Source: Odiellus spinosus
Taxonomy: Eukaryota > Arthropoda > Arachnida > Opiliones > Phalangiidae
Length of the DNA stretch: 64,000 nucleotides
Assembly: GCA_963920705.1 (NCBI GenBank)
Contig: OY987240.1
Span: 3,354,501-3,418,500, forward strand
Direction of reading: 5' to 3'
Part shown: in pieces, positions 14,301-29,140 of the stretch
Numbering within the stretch: position 1 is the first letter of the stretch
How the letters are laid out: every line of letters begins with the position of its first letter
Made by a program: the position numbers and the translations under genes
The notes under the pieces: model-generated
Told to the model about the DNA's origin: nothing
Database searches by the model: none
The model's input: the letters and a program-made list of their open reading frames with translations, nothing else

Positions 14301-15154
14301 AAAAACATCATTCGAAAAACATCATTCGAAAAACATCATTCGAAAAACATCAATCGAAAAACTTGATTCGAAAAACATCATTCGAAAAACATCATTCGAA
14401 AAACATCATTCGAAAAACCTCATTCGAAAAACCTCATTCGAAAAACATCATTCGAAATACATCATTCGAAAAACATCATTCGAAAAACATCTTTCGAAAA
14501 ACATCATTCGAAATACATCATTCGAAAAACATCATTCGAAAAACATCTTTCGAAAAACATTATTCGAAAAACATCATTCGAAAAACATCATTCGAAAATT
14601 ATTATTAGAAAAACATCATTCGAAAAACATCATTCGAAAAACCTCATTCGAAAAAAATCATTCGAAAAACATCATTCGAAAAACATCATTCGAAAAACAT
14701 CAATCGAAAAACTTGATTCGAAAAACATCATTCGAAAAACATCATTCGAAAAACCTCATTCGAAAAACATCATTCGAAAAACATCATTCGAAAAACATCA
14801 TTCGAAAAACATCATTCGAAAAACATGATTCGAAAAACATCATTCGAAAAACATGATTCGAAAAACATCATTCGAAAAACATCATTCGAAAAACATCATT
14901 CGAAAAACATCATTCGAAAAACATCATTCGAAAAACATGATTCAAAAAACATGATTCGAAAAACTTGACTCAAAAATATGATTCGAAAAACATCATTCGA
15001 AAAACATCATTCGAAATACATCCATCGAAAAACATATTTCGAAAAACATAATTCGAAAAATATGATTCGAAAAACATGATTCGAAAAACATCATTCGAAA
15101 AACATCATTCGAAAAACATCATTCGAAAAACATCATTCGAAAAACATCATTCGA
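11363..15154 (+). repeat. Higher-order repeat of 3,792 bp, copy B
   Basis: This copy of 7571-11362 differs, in the lines I compared, at one clear site: AAAATCATC near 13675 where copy A near 9883 has AAAACATC-type sequence. Such high identity over 3.8 kb of rapidly varying satellite implies a very recent duplication, or an assembly artefact. Beyond 15155 the sequence follows an earlier part of the unit at an offset of 2,512. Confidence 0.88.
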
Positions 15155-16018
15155 AAAACATCATTCGAAAAAAATCAATCCAAAAACATCATTCGAAAAA
15201 CATCATTCGAAAAACATCATTCGAAAAAATTCATTCGAAAAACATCATTCGAAAAACATCATTCGAAATACATCATTCGAAAAACATTATTCGAAAAACA
15301 TGATTCGAAAACCATCATTCGAAAAACATCATTCGAAAAACATTCGAAAAACATCATTCGAAAAACATCATTCGAAAAACATCATTCGAAAAACTTGATT
15401 CGAAAAACATCATTCGAAAAACATCATTCGAAAAACATTATTCGAAAAACATGATTCGAAAAACATCATTCGAAAAACATCATTCGAAAAACATTCGAAA
15501 AACATCATTCGAAAAACATCATTCGAAAAACATCATTCGAAAAACATGATTCGAAAAACATGATTCGAAAAACATGATTCGAAAAACATCATTCGAAAAA
15601 CATCATTCGAAAAACATCATTCGAAAAACATCATTTGTAAAACATCATGCGAAAAACATCATTCGAAAAACATCATTCGAAAAACATCATTCGAAAAACC
15701 TCATTCGAAAAACATCATTCGAAAAACATCATTCGAAAAACATCATTCGAAAAACATCATTCGAAAAACATTATTAGAAAAACATCATTCGAAAAATATC
15801 ATTCGAAAAACCTCATTCGAAAAACATCATTCGAAAAACATCATTCGAAAAACATCATTCGAAAAACATCAATCGAAAAACTTGATTCGAAAAACATCAT
15901 TCGAAAAACATCATTCGAAAAACATCATTCGAAAAACCTCATTCGAAAAACCTCATTCGAAAAACATCATTCGAAATACATCATTCGAAAAACATCATTC
16001 GAAAAACATCTTTCGAAA
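15155..16018 (+). repeat. Junction mosaic between the 3,792-bp and 2.56-kb families
   Basis: The first part follows about 12,640 onward at an offset of 2,512. Near 15540 it jumps to the catttgt/catgcg segment, which follows 13,383 at an offset of 2,191. It therefore looks like the product of two or more unequal exchanges between 3,792-bp units. Confidence 0.75.
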
Positions 16019-18604
16019 AACATCATTCGAAATACATCATTCGAAAAACATCATTCGAAAAACATCTTTCGAAAAACATTATTCGAAAAACATCATTCGA
16101 AAATTATTATTAGAAAAACATCATTCGAAAAACATCATTCGAAAAACCTCATTCGAAAAAAATCATTCGAAAGACATCATTCGAAAAACATCAATCGAAA
16201 AACATCAATCGAAAAACTTGATTCGAAAAACCTCATTCGAAAAACATCATTCGAAAAACATGATTCGAAAAACATCATTCGAAAAACATGATTCGAAAAA
16301 CATCATTCGAAAAACATCATTCGAAAAACATCATTCGAAAAACATCATTCGAAAAACATGATTCAAAAAACATGATTCGAAAAACTTGACTCAAAAATAT
16401 GATTCGAAAAACATCATTCGAAAAACATCATTCGAAATACATCCATCGAAAAACATATTTCGAAAAACATAATTCGAAAAATATGATTCGAAAAACATGA
16501 TTCGAAAAACATCATTCGAAAAACATCATTCGAAAAACATCATTCGAAAAACATCATTCGAAAAACATCATTCGAAAAACATCATTCGAAAAACATCATT
16601 CGAAAAACATCATTCGAAAAACATCATTCGAAAAACATCATTCGAAAAACATCATTCGAAAAAAATCAATCCAAAAACATCATTCGAAAAACATCATTCG
16701 AAAAACATCATTCGAAAAAATTCATTCGAAAAACATCATTCGAAAAACATCATTCGAAATACATCATTCGAAAAACATGATTCGAAAAACATCATTCGAA
16801 AAACATCATTCGAAAAACATCATTCGAAAAACATCATTCGAAAAACATCATTTGTAAAACATCATGCGAAAAAAATCATTCGAAAAACATCATTCGAAAA
16901 ACATCATTCGAAAAACCTCATTCGAAAAACATCATTCGAAAAACATCATTCGAAAAACATCATTCGAAAAACATCATTCGAAAAACATCATTCGAAAAAC
17001 ATTATTAGAAAAACATCATTCGAAAAACATCATTCGAAAAACCTCATTCGAAAAACATCATTCGAAAAACATCATTCGAAAAACATCATTCGAAAAACAT
17101 CATTCGAAAAACATCAATCGAAAAACTTGATTCGAAAAACATCATTCGAAAAACATCATTCGAAAAACATCATTCGAAAAACCTCATTCGAAAAACCTCA
17201 TTCGAAAAACATCATTCGAAATACATCATTCGAAAAACATCATTCGAAAAACATCTTTCGAAAAACATCATTCGAAATACATCATTCGAAAAACATCATT
17301 CGAAAAACATCTTTCGAAAAAATTATTCGAAAAACATCATTCGAAAATTATTATTAGAAAAACATCATTCGAAAAACATCATTCGAAAAACCTCATTCGA
17401 AAAAAATCATTCGAAAAACATCATTCGAAAAACATCATTCGAAAAACATCAATCGAAAAACTTGATTCGAAAAACATCATTCGAAAAACATCATTCGAAA
17501 AACCTCATTCGAAAAACATCATTCGAAAAACATCATTCGAAAAACATGATTCGAAAAACATCATTCGAAAAACATGATTCGAAAAACATCATTCGAAAAA
17601 CATCATTCGAAAAACATCATTCGAAAAACATCATTCGAAAAACATCATTCGAAAAACATGATTCAAAAAACATGATTCGAAAAACTTGACTCAAAAATAT
17701 GATTCGAAAAACATCATTCGAAAAACATCATTCGAAATACATCCATCGAAAAACATATTTCGAAAAACATAATTCGAAAAATATGATTCGAAAAACATGA
17801 TTCGAAAAACATGATTCGAAAAACATCATTCGAAAAACATCATTCGAAAAACATCATTCGAAAAACATCATTCGAAAAACATCATTCGAAAAACATCATT
17901 CGAAAAACATCATTCGAAAAACATCATTCGAAAAACATCATTCGAAAAAAATCAATCCAAAAACATCATTCGAAAAACATCATTCGAAAAACATCATTCG
18001 AAAAAATTCATTCGAAAAACATCATTCGAAAAACATCATTCGAAATACATCATTCGAAAAACATTATTCGAAAAACATGATTCGAAAAACATCATTCGAA
18101 AAACATCATTCGAAAAACATCATTCGAAAAACATGATTCGAAAAACATTATTCGAAAAACATCACTCGAAAAACATCATTCGTAAAACTTCATTCGAAAA
18201 ATATTATTCGAAGAACATGATTCGAAAAACATGATTCGAAAAACATTCGAAAAACATCATTCGAAAAACATCAATTTAAAAACTTGATTCGAAAAACATC
18301 ATTCGAAAATTATCATTCGAAAAAGAAGATTCGACAAAATATGATTCGAAAAACATGATTCGAAAAACATGATTCGAAAAACATCATTCGAAAAACATCA
18401 TTCGAAAAACATCATTCGAAAAACATCATTCGAAAAACATCATTCGAAAAACATCATTCGAAAAACATCAATCGAAAAACATCATTCGAAAAACTTGATT
18501 CGAAAAACATCATTCGAAAAACATCATTCGAAAAACATCATTCGAAAAACATCATTCGAAAATTATCATTCGAAAAACATGATTCGATAAAACATGATTC
18601 GAAA
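16019..18604 (+). repeat. Higher-order repeat, about 2.56-2.59 kb, copy 1
   Basis: Markers recur at an offset of 2,586 at the start (16033 to 18619), then 2,558 (16864 to 19422), and 2,531 near the end (18590 to 21121). The offset shifts because short runs of consensus monomers differ in number, almost always by multiples of 14. The unit holds the first GAAGATTCGAC marker, in a monomer beginning at 18319. Confidence 0.85.
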
Positions 18605-21146
18605 AACATCATTCGAAATACATCATTCGAATAACATCATTCGAAAAACATCTTTCGAAAAACATTATTCGAAAAACATCATTCGAAAATTATTATTAGA
18701 AAAACATCATTCGAAAAACATCATTCGAAAAACCTCATTCGAAAAAAATCATTCGAAAGACATCATTCGAAAAACATCAATCGAAAAACATCAATCGAAA
18801 AACTTGATTCGAAAAACCTCATTCGAAAAACATCATTCGAAAAACATGATTCGAAAAACATCATTCGAAAAACATGATTCGAAAAACATCATTCGAAAAA
18901 CATCATTCGAAAAACATCATTCGAAAAACATCATTCGAAAAACATGATTCAAAAAACATGATTCGAAAAACTTGACTCAAAAATATGATTCGAAAAACAT
19001 CATTCGAAAAACATCATTCGAAATACATCCATCGAAAGACATATTTCGAAAAACATAATTCGAAAAATATGATTCGAAAAACATGATTCGAAAAACATGA
19101 TTCGAAAAACATCATTCGAAAAACATCATTCGAAAAACATCATTCGAAAAACATCATTCGAAAAACATCATTCGAAAAACATCATTCGAAAAACATCATT
19201 CGAAAAACATCATTCGAAAAAAATCAATCCAAAAACATCATTCGAAAAACATCATTCGAAAAACATCATTCGAAAAAATTCATTCGAAAAACATCATTCG
19301 AAAAACATCATTCGAAATACATCATTCGAAAAACATGATTCGAAAAACATCATTCGAAAAACATCATTCGAAAAACATCATTCGAAAAACATCATTCGAA
19401 AAACATCATTTGTAAAACATCATGCGAAAAAAATCATTCGAAAAACATCATTCGAAAAACATCATTCGAAAAACCTCATTCGAAAAACATCATTCGAAAA
19501 ACATCATTCGAAAAACATCATTCGAAAAACATCATTCGAAAAACATCATTCGAAAAACATTATTAGAAAAACATCATTCGAAAAACATCATTCGAAAAAC
19601 CTCATTCGAAAAACATCATTCGAAAAACATCATTCGAAAAACATCATTCGAAAAACATCATTCGAAAAACATCAATCGAAAAACTTGATTCGAAAAACAT
19701 CATTCGAAAAACATCATTCGAAAAACATCATTCGAAAAACCTCATTCGAAAAACCTCATTCGAAAAACCTCATTCGAAAAACATCATTCGAAATACATCA
19801 TTCGAAAAACATCATTCGAAAAACATCTTTCGAAAAACATCATTCGAAATACATCATTCGAAAAACATCATTCGAAAAACATCTTTCGAAAAACATTATT
19901 CGAAAAACATCATTCGAAAATTATTATTAGAAAAACATCATTCGAAAAACATCATTCGAAAAACCTCATTCGAAAAAAATCATTCGAAAAACATCATTCG
20001 AAAAACATCAATCGAAAAACTTGATTCGAAAAACATCATTCGAAAAACATCATTCGAAAAACCTCATTCGAAAAACATCATTCGAAAAACATCATTCGAA
20101 AAACATGATTCGAAAAACATCATTCGAAAAACATGATTCGAAAAACATCATTCGAAAAACATCATTCGAAAAACATCATTCGAAAAACATCATTCGAAAA
20201 ACATCATTCGAAAAACATGATTCAAAAAACATGATTCGAAAAACTTGACTCAAAAATATGATTCGAAAAACATCATTCGAAAAACATCATTCGAAATACA
20301 TCCATCGAAAAACATATTTCGAAAAACATAATTCGAAAAATATGATTCGAAAAACATGATTCGAAAAACATGATTCGAAAAACATCATTCGAAAAACATC
20401 ATTCGAAAAACATCATTCGAAAAACATCATTCGAAAAACATCATTCGAAAAACATCATTCGAAAAACATCATTCGAAAAACATCATTCGAAAAAAATCAA
20501 TCCAAAAACATCATTCGAAAAACATCATTCGAAAAACATCATTCGAAAAAATTCATTCGAAAAACATCATTCGAAAAACATCATTCGAAATACATCATTC
20601 GAAAAACATTATTCGAAAAACATGATTCGAAAAACATCATTCGAAAAACATCATTCGAAAAACATCATTCGAAAAACATGATTCGAAAAACATTATTCGA
20701 AAAACATCACTCGAAAAACATCATTCGTAAAACTTCATTCGAAAAATATTATTCGAAGAACATGATTCGAAAAACATGATTCGAAAAACATTCGAAAAAC
20801 ATCATTCGAAAAACATCAATTTAAAAACTTGATTCGAAAAACATCATTCGAAAATTATCATTCGAAAAAGAAGATTCGACAAAACATGATTCGAAAAACA
20901 TGATTCGAAAAACATCATTCGAAAAACATCATTCGAAAAACATCATTCGAAAAACATCATTCGAAAAACATCATTCGAAAAACATCATTCGAAAAACATC
21001 AATCGAAAAACATCATTCGAAAAACTTGATTCGAAAAACATCATTCGAAAAACATCATTCGAAAAACATCATTCGAAAAACATCATTCGAAAATTATCAT
21101 TCGAAAAACATGATTCGATAAAACATGATTCGAAAAACATCATTCG
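18605..21146 (+). repeat. Higher-order repeat, about 2.56-2.59 kb, copy 2
   Basis: This copy follows 16019-18604 monomer by monomer. Private changes include aataac near 18630 and an extra cCtcatt monomer near 19760. The match ends just after the 15-bp ATTCGATAAAACATG unit near 21114, which lies at the equivalent point of copy 1 near 18583. Confidence 0.84.
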
Positions 21147-22620
21147 AAAAACATCATTCGAAAAACATCATTCGATAAACATCATTCGAAAAACATTATT
21201 CGAAAAACATCTTTCGAAAAATATCATTCTAAAAACATGATTCGAAAAACATCATTCGAAAAACATCATTCGAAAACCATCATTCAAATAACATCATTCG
21301 AAAAACATGATTCGAAAAACATCATTCGAAAAACATCAATCGAAAAACATCAATCGAAAAACTTGATTCGAAAAACTTGATTCGAAAAACATGATTCGAA
21401 AAACATGATTCGAAAAACATCATTCGAAAAACATGATTCGAAAAACATGATTCGAAAAACATCATTCGAAAAACATGATTCGAAAAACATCATTCGAAAA
21501 AATCATTCGAAAAACATCATTCGAAAAACATCATTCGAAAAACATGATTCGAAAAACATGATTCGAAAAACATCATTCGAAAAACATCATTCGAAAAACA
21601 TCATTCGAAAAACATCATTCGAAAAACATCATTCGAAAAACATCATTCGAAAAACATTATTCGTAAAACATCATTCGAAAAACATCATTCGAAAAACATC
21701 ATTCGAAAAACATCATTCGAAAAACATCATTCGAAAAACATCATTCGAAAAACATCATTCGAAAAACATCATTCGAAAATTATCATTCGAAAAACATGAT
21801 TCGAAAAACATCATTCGAAAAACATCATTCGAAAAACATTATTCGAAAAACATGATTCGAAAAACATCATTCGAAAAACATCATTCGAAAAACATCATTC
21901 GAAAAACATCATTCGAAAAACATCATTCGAAAAACATCATTCGAAAAACATCATTCGAAAAACATCAATCGAAAAACATCATTCGAAAAACTTGATTCGA
22001 AAAACATCATTCGAAAAACATCATTCGAAAAACATCATTCGAAAAACATCATTCGAAAATTATCATTCTAAAAACATGATTCGAAAAACATGATTCGAAA
22101 AACATCATTCGAAAAACATGATTCGAAAAACATCATTCGAAAAAATCATTCGAAAAACATCATTCGAAAAACATCATTCGAAAAACATGATTCGAAAAAC
22201 ATCATTCGAAAAACATCATTCGAAAAACATCATTCGAAAAACCTCATTCGAAAAACATCATTCGAAAAACATCATTCGAAAAACATCATTCGAAAAACAT
22301 TATTCGTAAAACATGATTCGAAAAACATCATTCGAAAAACATCATTCGAAAAACATCATTCGAAAAACATCATTCGAAAAACATCATTCGAAAAACATCA
22401 TTCGAAAAACATCATTCGAAAAACATCATTCGAAAAACATCAATCGAAAAACATCATTCGAAAAACTTGATTCGAAAAACATCATTCGAAAAACATCATT
22501 CGAAAAACATCATTCGAAAAACATCATTCGAAAATTATCATTCGAAAAACATCATTCGATAAACATCATTCGAAAAACATTATTCGAAAAACATCTTTCG
22601 AAAAATATCATTCTAAAAAC
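21147..22620 (+). repeat. Satellite block with a 1,384-bp offset duplication
   Basis: The TTCGATAAAC unit at 21171 recurs at 22555, and the ccatcattcaaat unit at 21277 recurs at 22661, both at an offset of 1,384. Between them is a shorter partial repeat (21,405-21,995 against 22,090-22,470). This block joins the 2.56-kb family to the 3.26-kb family. Confidence 0.78.
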
Positions 22621-25600
22621 ATGATTCGAAAAACATCATTCGAAAAACATCATTCGAAAACCATCATTCAAATAAAATCATTCGAAAAACATGATTCGAA
22701 AAACATCATTCGAAAAACATCAATCGAAAAACATCAATCGAAAAACTTGATTCGAAAAACTTGATTCGAAAAACATGATTCGAAAAACATGATTCGAAAA
22801 ACATGATTCGAAAAACATGATTCGAAAAACATGATTCGAAAAACATCATTCGAAAAACATGATTCGAAAAACATCATTCGAAAAAATCATTCGAAAAACA
22901 TCATTCGAAAAACATCATTCGAAAAACATGATTCGAAAAACATGATTCGAAAAACATGATTCGAAAAACATCATTCGAAAACCAACATTCGAAAAACATC
23001 ATTCGAAAAACATCATTCGAAAAACATGATTCGAAAAACATGATTCGAAAAACATTATTCGAAAAACATCACTCGAAAAACATCATTCGTAAAACTTCAT
23101 TCGAAAAATATTATTCGAAGAACATGATTCGAAAAACATGATTCGAAAAACATTCGAAAAACATCATTCGAAAAACATCAATCGAAAAACTTGATTCGAA
23201 AAACATCATTCGAAAATTATCATTCGAAAAAGAAGATTCGACAAAACATGATTCGAAAAACATCATTCGAAAAACATCATTCGAAAAACATCATTCGAAA
23301 AACATCATTCGAAAAACATTATTCGTAAAACATGATTCGAAAAACATGATTCGAAAAACATCATTCGAAAAACATCATTCGAAAAACATCATTCGAAAAA
23401 CATCATTCGAAAAACATTATTCGTAAAACATCATTCGAAAAACATCATTCGAAAAACATCATTCGAAAAACATCATTCGAAAACATCATTCGAAAAACAT
23501 GATTCGAAAAACATGATTCGAAAAACATTATTCGAAAAACATCACTCGAAAAACATCATTCGTAAAACATCATTCGAAAAACATCATTCGAAAAACATTA
23601 TTCGTAAAACATCATTCGAAAAACATCATTCGAAAAACATCATTCGAAAAACATCATTCGAAAAACATGATTCGAAAAACATGATTCGAAAAACATCACT
23701 CGAAAAACATCATTCGTAAAACATCATTCGAAAAACATCATTCGAAAAAAATCAATCCAAAAACATCATTCGAAAAACATCATTCGAAAAACATCATTCG
23801 AAAAAATTCATTCGAAAAACATCATTCGAAAAACATCATTCGAAATACATCATTCGAAAAACATTATTCGAAAAACATGATTCGAAAAACATCATTCGAA
23901 AAACATCATTCGAAAAACATTCGAAAAACATCATTCGAAAAACATCATTCGAAAAACTTGATTCGAAAAACATCATTCGAAAAACATCATTCGAAAAACA
24001 TCATTCGAAAAACATCATTCGAAAAACATCATTCGAAAAACATCATTCGAAAAACATCAATCGAAAAACATCATTCGAAAAACTTGATTCGAAAAACATC
24101 ATTCGAAAAACATCATTCGAAAAACATCATTCGAAAAACATCATTCGAAAAACATCATTCGAAAATTATCATTCGAAAAACATGATTCGAAAAACATGAT
24201 TCGAAAAACATGATTCGAAAAACATGATTCGAAAAACATGATTCGAAAAACATCATTCGAAAAACATCATTCGAAAAACATCATTCGAAAAACATCATTC
24301 GAAAAACATCCTTCGAAAAACATCAATCGAAAAACATCATTCGAAAAACTTGATTCGAAAAACATCATTCGAAAAACATCATTCGAAAAACATCATTCGA
24401 AAAACATCATTCGAAAATTATCATTCGAAAAACATGATTCGAAAAACATGATTCGAAAAACATGATTCGAAAAACATCATTCGAAAAAATCATTCGAAAA
24501 ACATCATTCGAAAAACATCATTCGAAAAACATGATTCGAAAAACATCATTCGAAAAACATCATTCGAAAAACATCATTCGAAAAACATCATTCGAAAAAC
24601 ATGATTCGAAAAACATGATTCGAAAAACATTATTCGAAAAACATCACTCGAAAAACATCATTCGTAAAACTTCATTCGAAAAATATTATTCGAAGAACAT
24701 GATTCGAAAAACATGATTCGAAAAACATTCGAAAAACATCATTCGAAAAACATAATTCGAAAAACATCATTCGAAAAACATTATTCGTAAAACATGATTC
24801 GAAAAACATCATTCGAAAAACATCATTCGAAAAACATCATTCGAAAAACATCATTCGAAAAACATTATTCGTAAAACATCATTCGAAAAACATCATTCGA
24901 AAAACATCATTCGAAAAACATCATTCGAAAAACATGATTCGAAAAACATGATTCGAAAAACATTATTCGAAAAACATCACTCGAAAAACATCATTCGTAA
25001 AACTTCATTCGAAAAATATTATTCGAAGAACATGATTCGAAAAACATGATTCGAAAAACATTCGAAAAACATCATTCGAAAAACATCAATCGAAAAACTT
25101 GATTCGAAAAACATCATTCGAAAATTATCATTCGAAAAAGAAGATTCGACAAAACATGATTCGAAAAACATGATTCGAAAAACATCATTCGAAAAACATC
25201 ATTCGAAAAACATCATTCGAAAAACATCATTCGAAAAACATCATTCGAAAAACATCATTCGAAAAACATCAATCGAAAAACATCATTCGAAAAACTTGAT
25301 TCGAAAAACATCATTCGAAAAACATCATTCGAAAAACATCATTCGAAAAACATCATTCGAAAATTATCATTCGAAAAACATCATTCGATAAACATCATTC
25401 GAAAAACATTATTCGAAAAACATCTTTCGAAAAATATCATTATAAAAACATCATTCGAAAAACATCATTCGAAAACCATCATTCGAAAACCATCATTCAA
25501 ATAACATCATTCGAAAAACATGATTCGAAAAACATCATTCGAAAAACATCAATCGAAAAACATCAATCGAAAAACTTGTTTCGAAAAACTTGATTCGAAA

Positions 25601-25882
25601 AACATGATTCGAAAAACATGATTCGAAAAACATGATTCGAAAAACATGATTCGAAAAACATGATTCGAAAAACATCATTCGAAAAACATGATTCGAAAAA
25701 CATCATTCGAAAAAATCATTCGAAAAACATCATTCGAAAAACATGATTCGAAAAACATGATTCGAAAAACATGATTCGAAAAACATCATTCGAAAAACAT
25801 CATTCGAAAAACATCATTCGAAAAACATCATTCGAAAAACATCATTCGAAAAACATCATTCGAAAAACATTATTCGTAAAAC
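22621..25882 (+). repeat. Higher-order repeat, 3,262/3,276 bp, copy 1
   Basis: Markers at 22661, 22956, 23226, 23513, 23877 and 24238 recur 3,262 bases later. From about 24,462 to 25,400 the offset is 3,276, one monomer more, and then it returns to 3,262. It contains the GAAGATTCGAC marker twice (23226, 25134) and a 13-bp monomer (cgaaaacatc) near 23480. Confidence 0.87.
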
Positions 25883-28800
25883 ATGATTCGAAAAACATCA
25901 TTCGAAAAACATCATTCGAAAACCATCATTCAAATAAAATCATTCGAAAAACATGATTCGAAAAACATCATTCGAAAAACATCAATCGAAAAACATCAAT
26001 CGAAAAACTTGATTCGAAAAACTTGATTCGAAAAACATGATTCGAAAAACATGATTCGAAAAACATGATTCGAAAAACATCATTCGAAAAACATGATTCG
26101 AAAAACATCATTCGAAAAACATGATTCGAAAAACATCATTCGAAAAAATCATTCGAAAAACATCATTCGAAAAACATCATTCGAAAAACATGATTCGAAA
26201 AACATGATTCGAAAAACATGATTCGAAAAACATCATTCGAAAACCAACATTCGAAAAACATCATTCGAAAAACATCATTCGAAAAACATGATTCGAAAAA
26301 CATGATTCGAAAAACATTATTCGAAAAACATCACTCGAAAAACATCATTCGTAAAACTTCATTCGAAAAATATTATTCGAAGAACATGATTCGAAAAACA
26401 TGATTCGAAAAACATTCGAAAAACATCATTCGAAAAACATCAATCGAAAAACTTGATTCGAAAAACATCATTCGAAAATTATCATTCGAAAAAGAAGATT
26501 CGACAAAACATGATTCGAAAAACATCATTCGAAAAACATCATTCGAAAAACATCATTCGAAAAACATCATTCGAAAAACATTATTCGTAAAACATGATTC
26601 GAAAAACATGATTCGAAAAACATCATTCGAAAAACATCATTCGAAAAACATCATTCGAAAAACATCATTCGAAAAACATTATTCGTAAAACATCATTCGA
26701 AAAACATCATTCGAAAAACATCATTCGAAAAACATCATTCGAAAACATCATTCGAAAAACATGATTCGAAAAACATGATTCGAAAAACATTATTCGAAAA
26801 ACATCACTCGAAAAACATCATTCGTAAAACATCATTCGAAAAACATCATTCGAAAAACATTATTCGTAAAACATCATTCGAAAAACATCATTCGAAAAAC
26901 ATCATTCGAAAAACATCATTCGAAAAACATGATTCGAAAAACATGATTCGAAAAACATCACTCGAAAAACATCATTCGTAAAACATCATTCGAAAAACAT
27001 CATTCGAAAAAAATCAATCCAAAAACATCATTCGAAAAACATCATTCGAAAAACATCATTCGAAAAAATTCATTCGAAAAACATCATTCGAAAAACATCA
27101 TTCGAAATACATCATTCGAAAAACATTATTCGAAAAACATGATTCGAAAAACATCATTCGAAAAACATCATTCGAAAAACATTCGAAAAACATCATTCGA
27201 AAAACATCATTCGAAAAACTTGATTCGAAAAACATCATTCGAAAAACATCATTCGAAAAACATCATTCGAAAAACATCATTCGAAAAACATCATTCGAAA
27301 AACATCATTCGAAAAACATCAATCGAAAAACATCATTCGAAAAACTTGATTCGAAAAACATCATTCGAAAAACATCATTCGAAAAACATCATTCGAAAAA
27401 CATCATTCGAAAAACATCATTCGAAAATTATCATTCGAAAAACATGATTCGAAAAACATGATTCGAAAAACATGATTCGAAAAACATGATTCGAAAAACA
27501 TGATTCGAAAAACATCATTCGAAAAACATCATTCGAAAAACATCATTCGAAAAACATCATTCGAAAAACATCATTCGAAAAACATCCTTCGAAAAACATC
27601 AATCGAAAAACATCATTCGAAAAACTTGATTCGAAAAACATCATTCGAAAAACATCATTCGAAAAACATCATTCGAAAAACATCATTCGAAAATTATCAT
27701 TCGAAAAACATGATTCGAAAAACATGATTCGAAAAACATGATTCGAAAAACATCATTCGAAAAAATCATTCGAAAAACATCATTCGAAAAACATCATTCG
27801 AAAAACATGATTCGAAAAACATCATTCGAAAAACATCATTCGAAAAACATCATTCGAAAAACATCATTCGAAAAACATGATTCGAAAAACATGATTCGAA
27901 AAACATTATTCGAAAAACATCACTCGAAAAACATCATTCGTAAAACTTCATTCGAAAAATATTATTCGAAGAACATGATTCGAAAAACATGATTCGAAAA
28001 ACATTCGAAAAACATCATTCGAAAAACATAATTCGAAAAACATCATTCGAAAAACATTATTCGTAAAACATGATTCGAAAAACATCATTCGAAAAACATC
28101 ATTCGAAAAACATCATTCGAAAAACATCATTCGAAAAACATTATTCGTAAAACATCATTCGAAAAACATCATTCGAAAAACATCATTCGAAAAACATCAT
28201 TCGAAAAACATGATTCGAAAAACATGATTCGAAAAACATTATTCGAAAAACATCACTCGAAAAACATCATTCGTAAAACTTCATTCGAAAAATATTATTC
28301 GAAGAACATGATTCGAAAAACATGATTCGAAAAACATTCGAAAAACATCATTCGAAAAACATCAATCGAAAAACTTGATTCGAAAAACATCATTCGAAAA
28401 TTATCATTCGAAAAAGAAGATTCGACAAAACATGATTCGAAAAACATGATTCGAAAAACATCATTCGAAAAACATCATTCGAAAAACATCATTCGAAAAA
28501 CATCATTCGAAAAACATCATTCGAAAAACATCATTCGAAAAACATCATTCGAAAAACTTGATTCGAAAAACATCATTCGAAAAACATCATTCGAAAAACA
28601 TCATTCGAAAAACATCATTCGAAAATTATCATTCGAAAAACATCATTCGATAAACATCATTCGAAAAACATTATTCGAAAAACATCTTTCGAAAAATATC
28701 ATTATAAAAACATGATTCGAAAAACATCATTCGAAAAACATCATTCGAAAACCATCATTCAAATAACATCATTCGAAAAACATGATTCGAAAAACATCAT

Positions 28801-29140
28801 TCGAAAAACATCAATCGAAAAACATCAATCGAAAAACTTGTTTCGAAAAACTTGATTCGAAAAACATGATTCGAAAAACATGATTCGAAAAACATGATTC
28901 GAAAAACATGATTCGAAAAACATGATTCGAAAAACATCATTCGAAAAACATGATTCGAAAAACATCATTCGAAAAAATCATTCGAAAAACATCATTCGAA
29001 AAACATGATTCGAAAAACATGATTCGAAAAACATGATTCGAAAAACATCATTCGAAAAACATCATTCGAAAAACATCATTCGAAAAACATCATTCGAAAA
29101 ACATCATTCGAAAAACATCATTCGAAAAACATTATTCGTA
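25883..29140 (+). repeat. Higher-order repeat, 3,262/3,276 bp, copy 2
   Basis: This repeats 22621-25882, with GAAGATTCGAC markers at 26488 and 28410. Private differences include a consensus or catcctt monomer exchanged near 24310/27590. The match ends near 29,140, where a TTCGTAAAAC unit is followed by catcatt instead of catgatt. Confidence 0.86.

Noticed and set aside
18300-18360. A regulatory site at the diverged GAAGATTCGAC unit
   Set aside because: It differs from the consensus by a few changes, and its nine copies track HOR duplication, so shared ancestry explains its recurrence without function.
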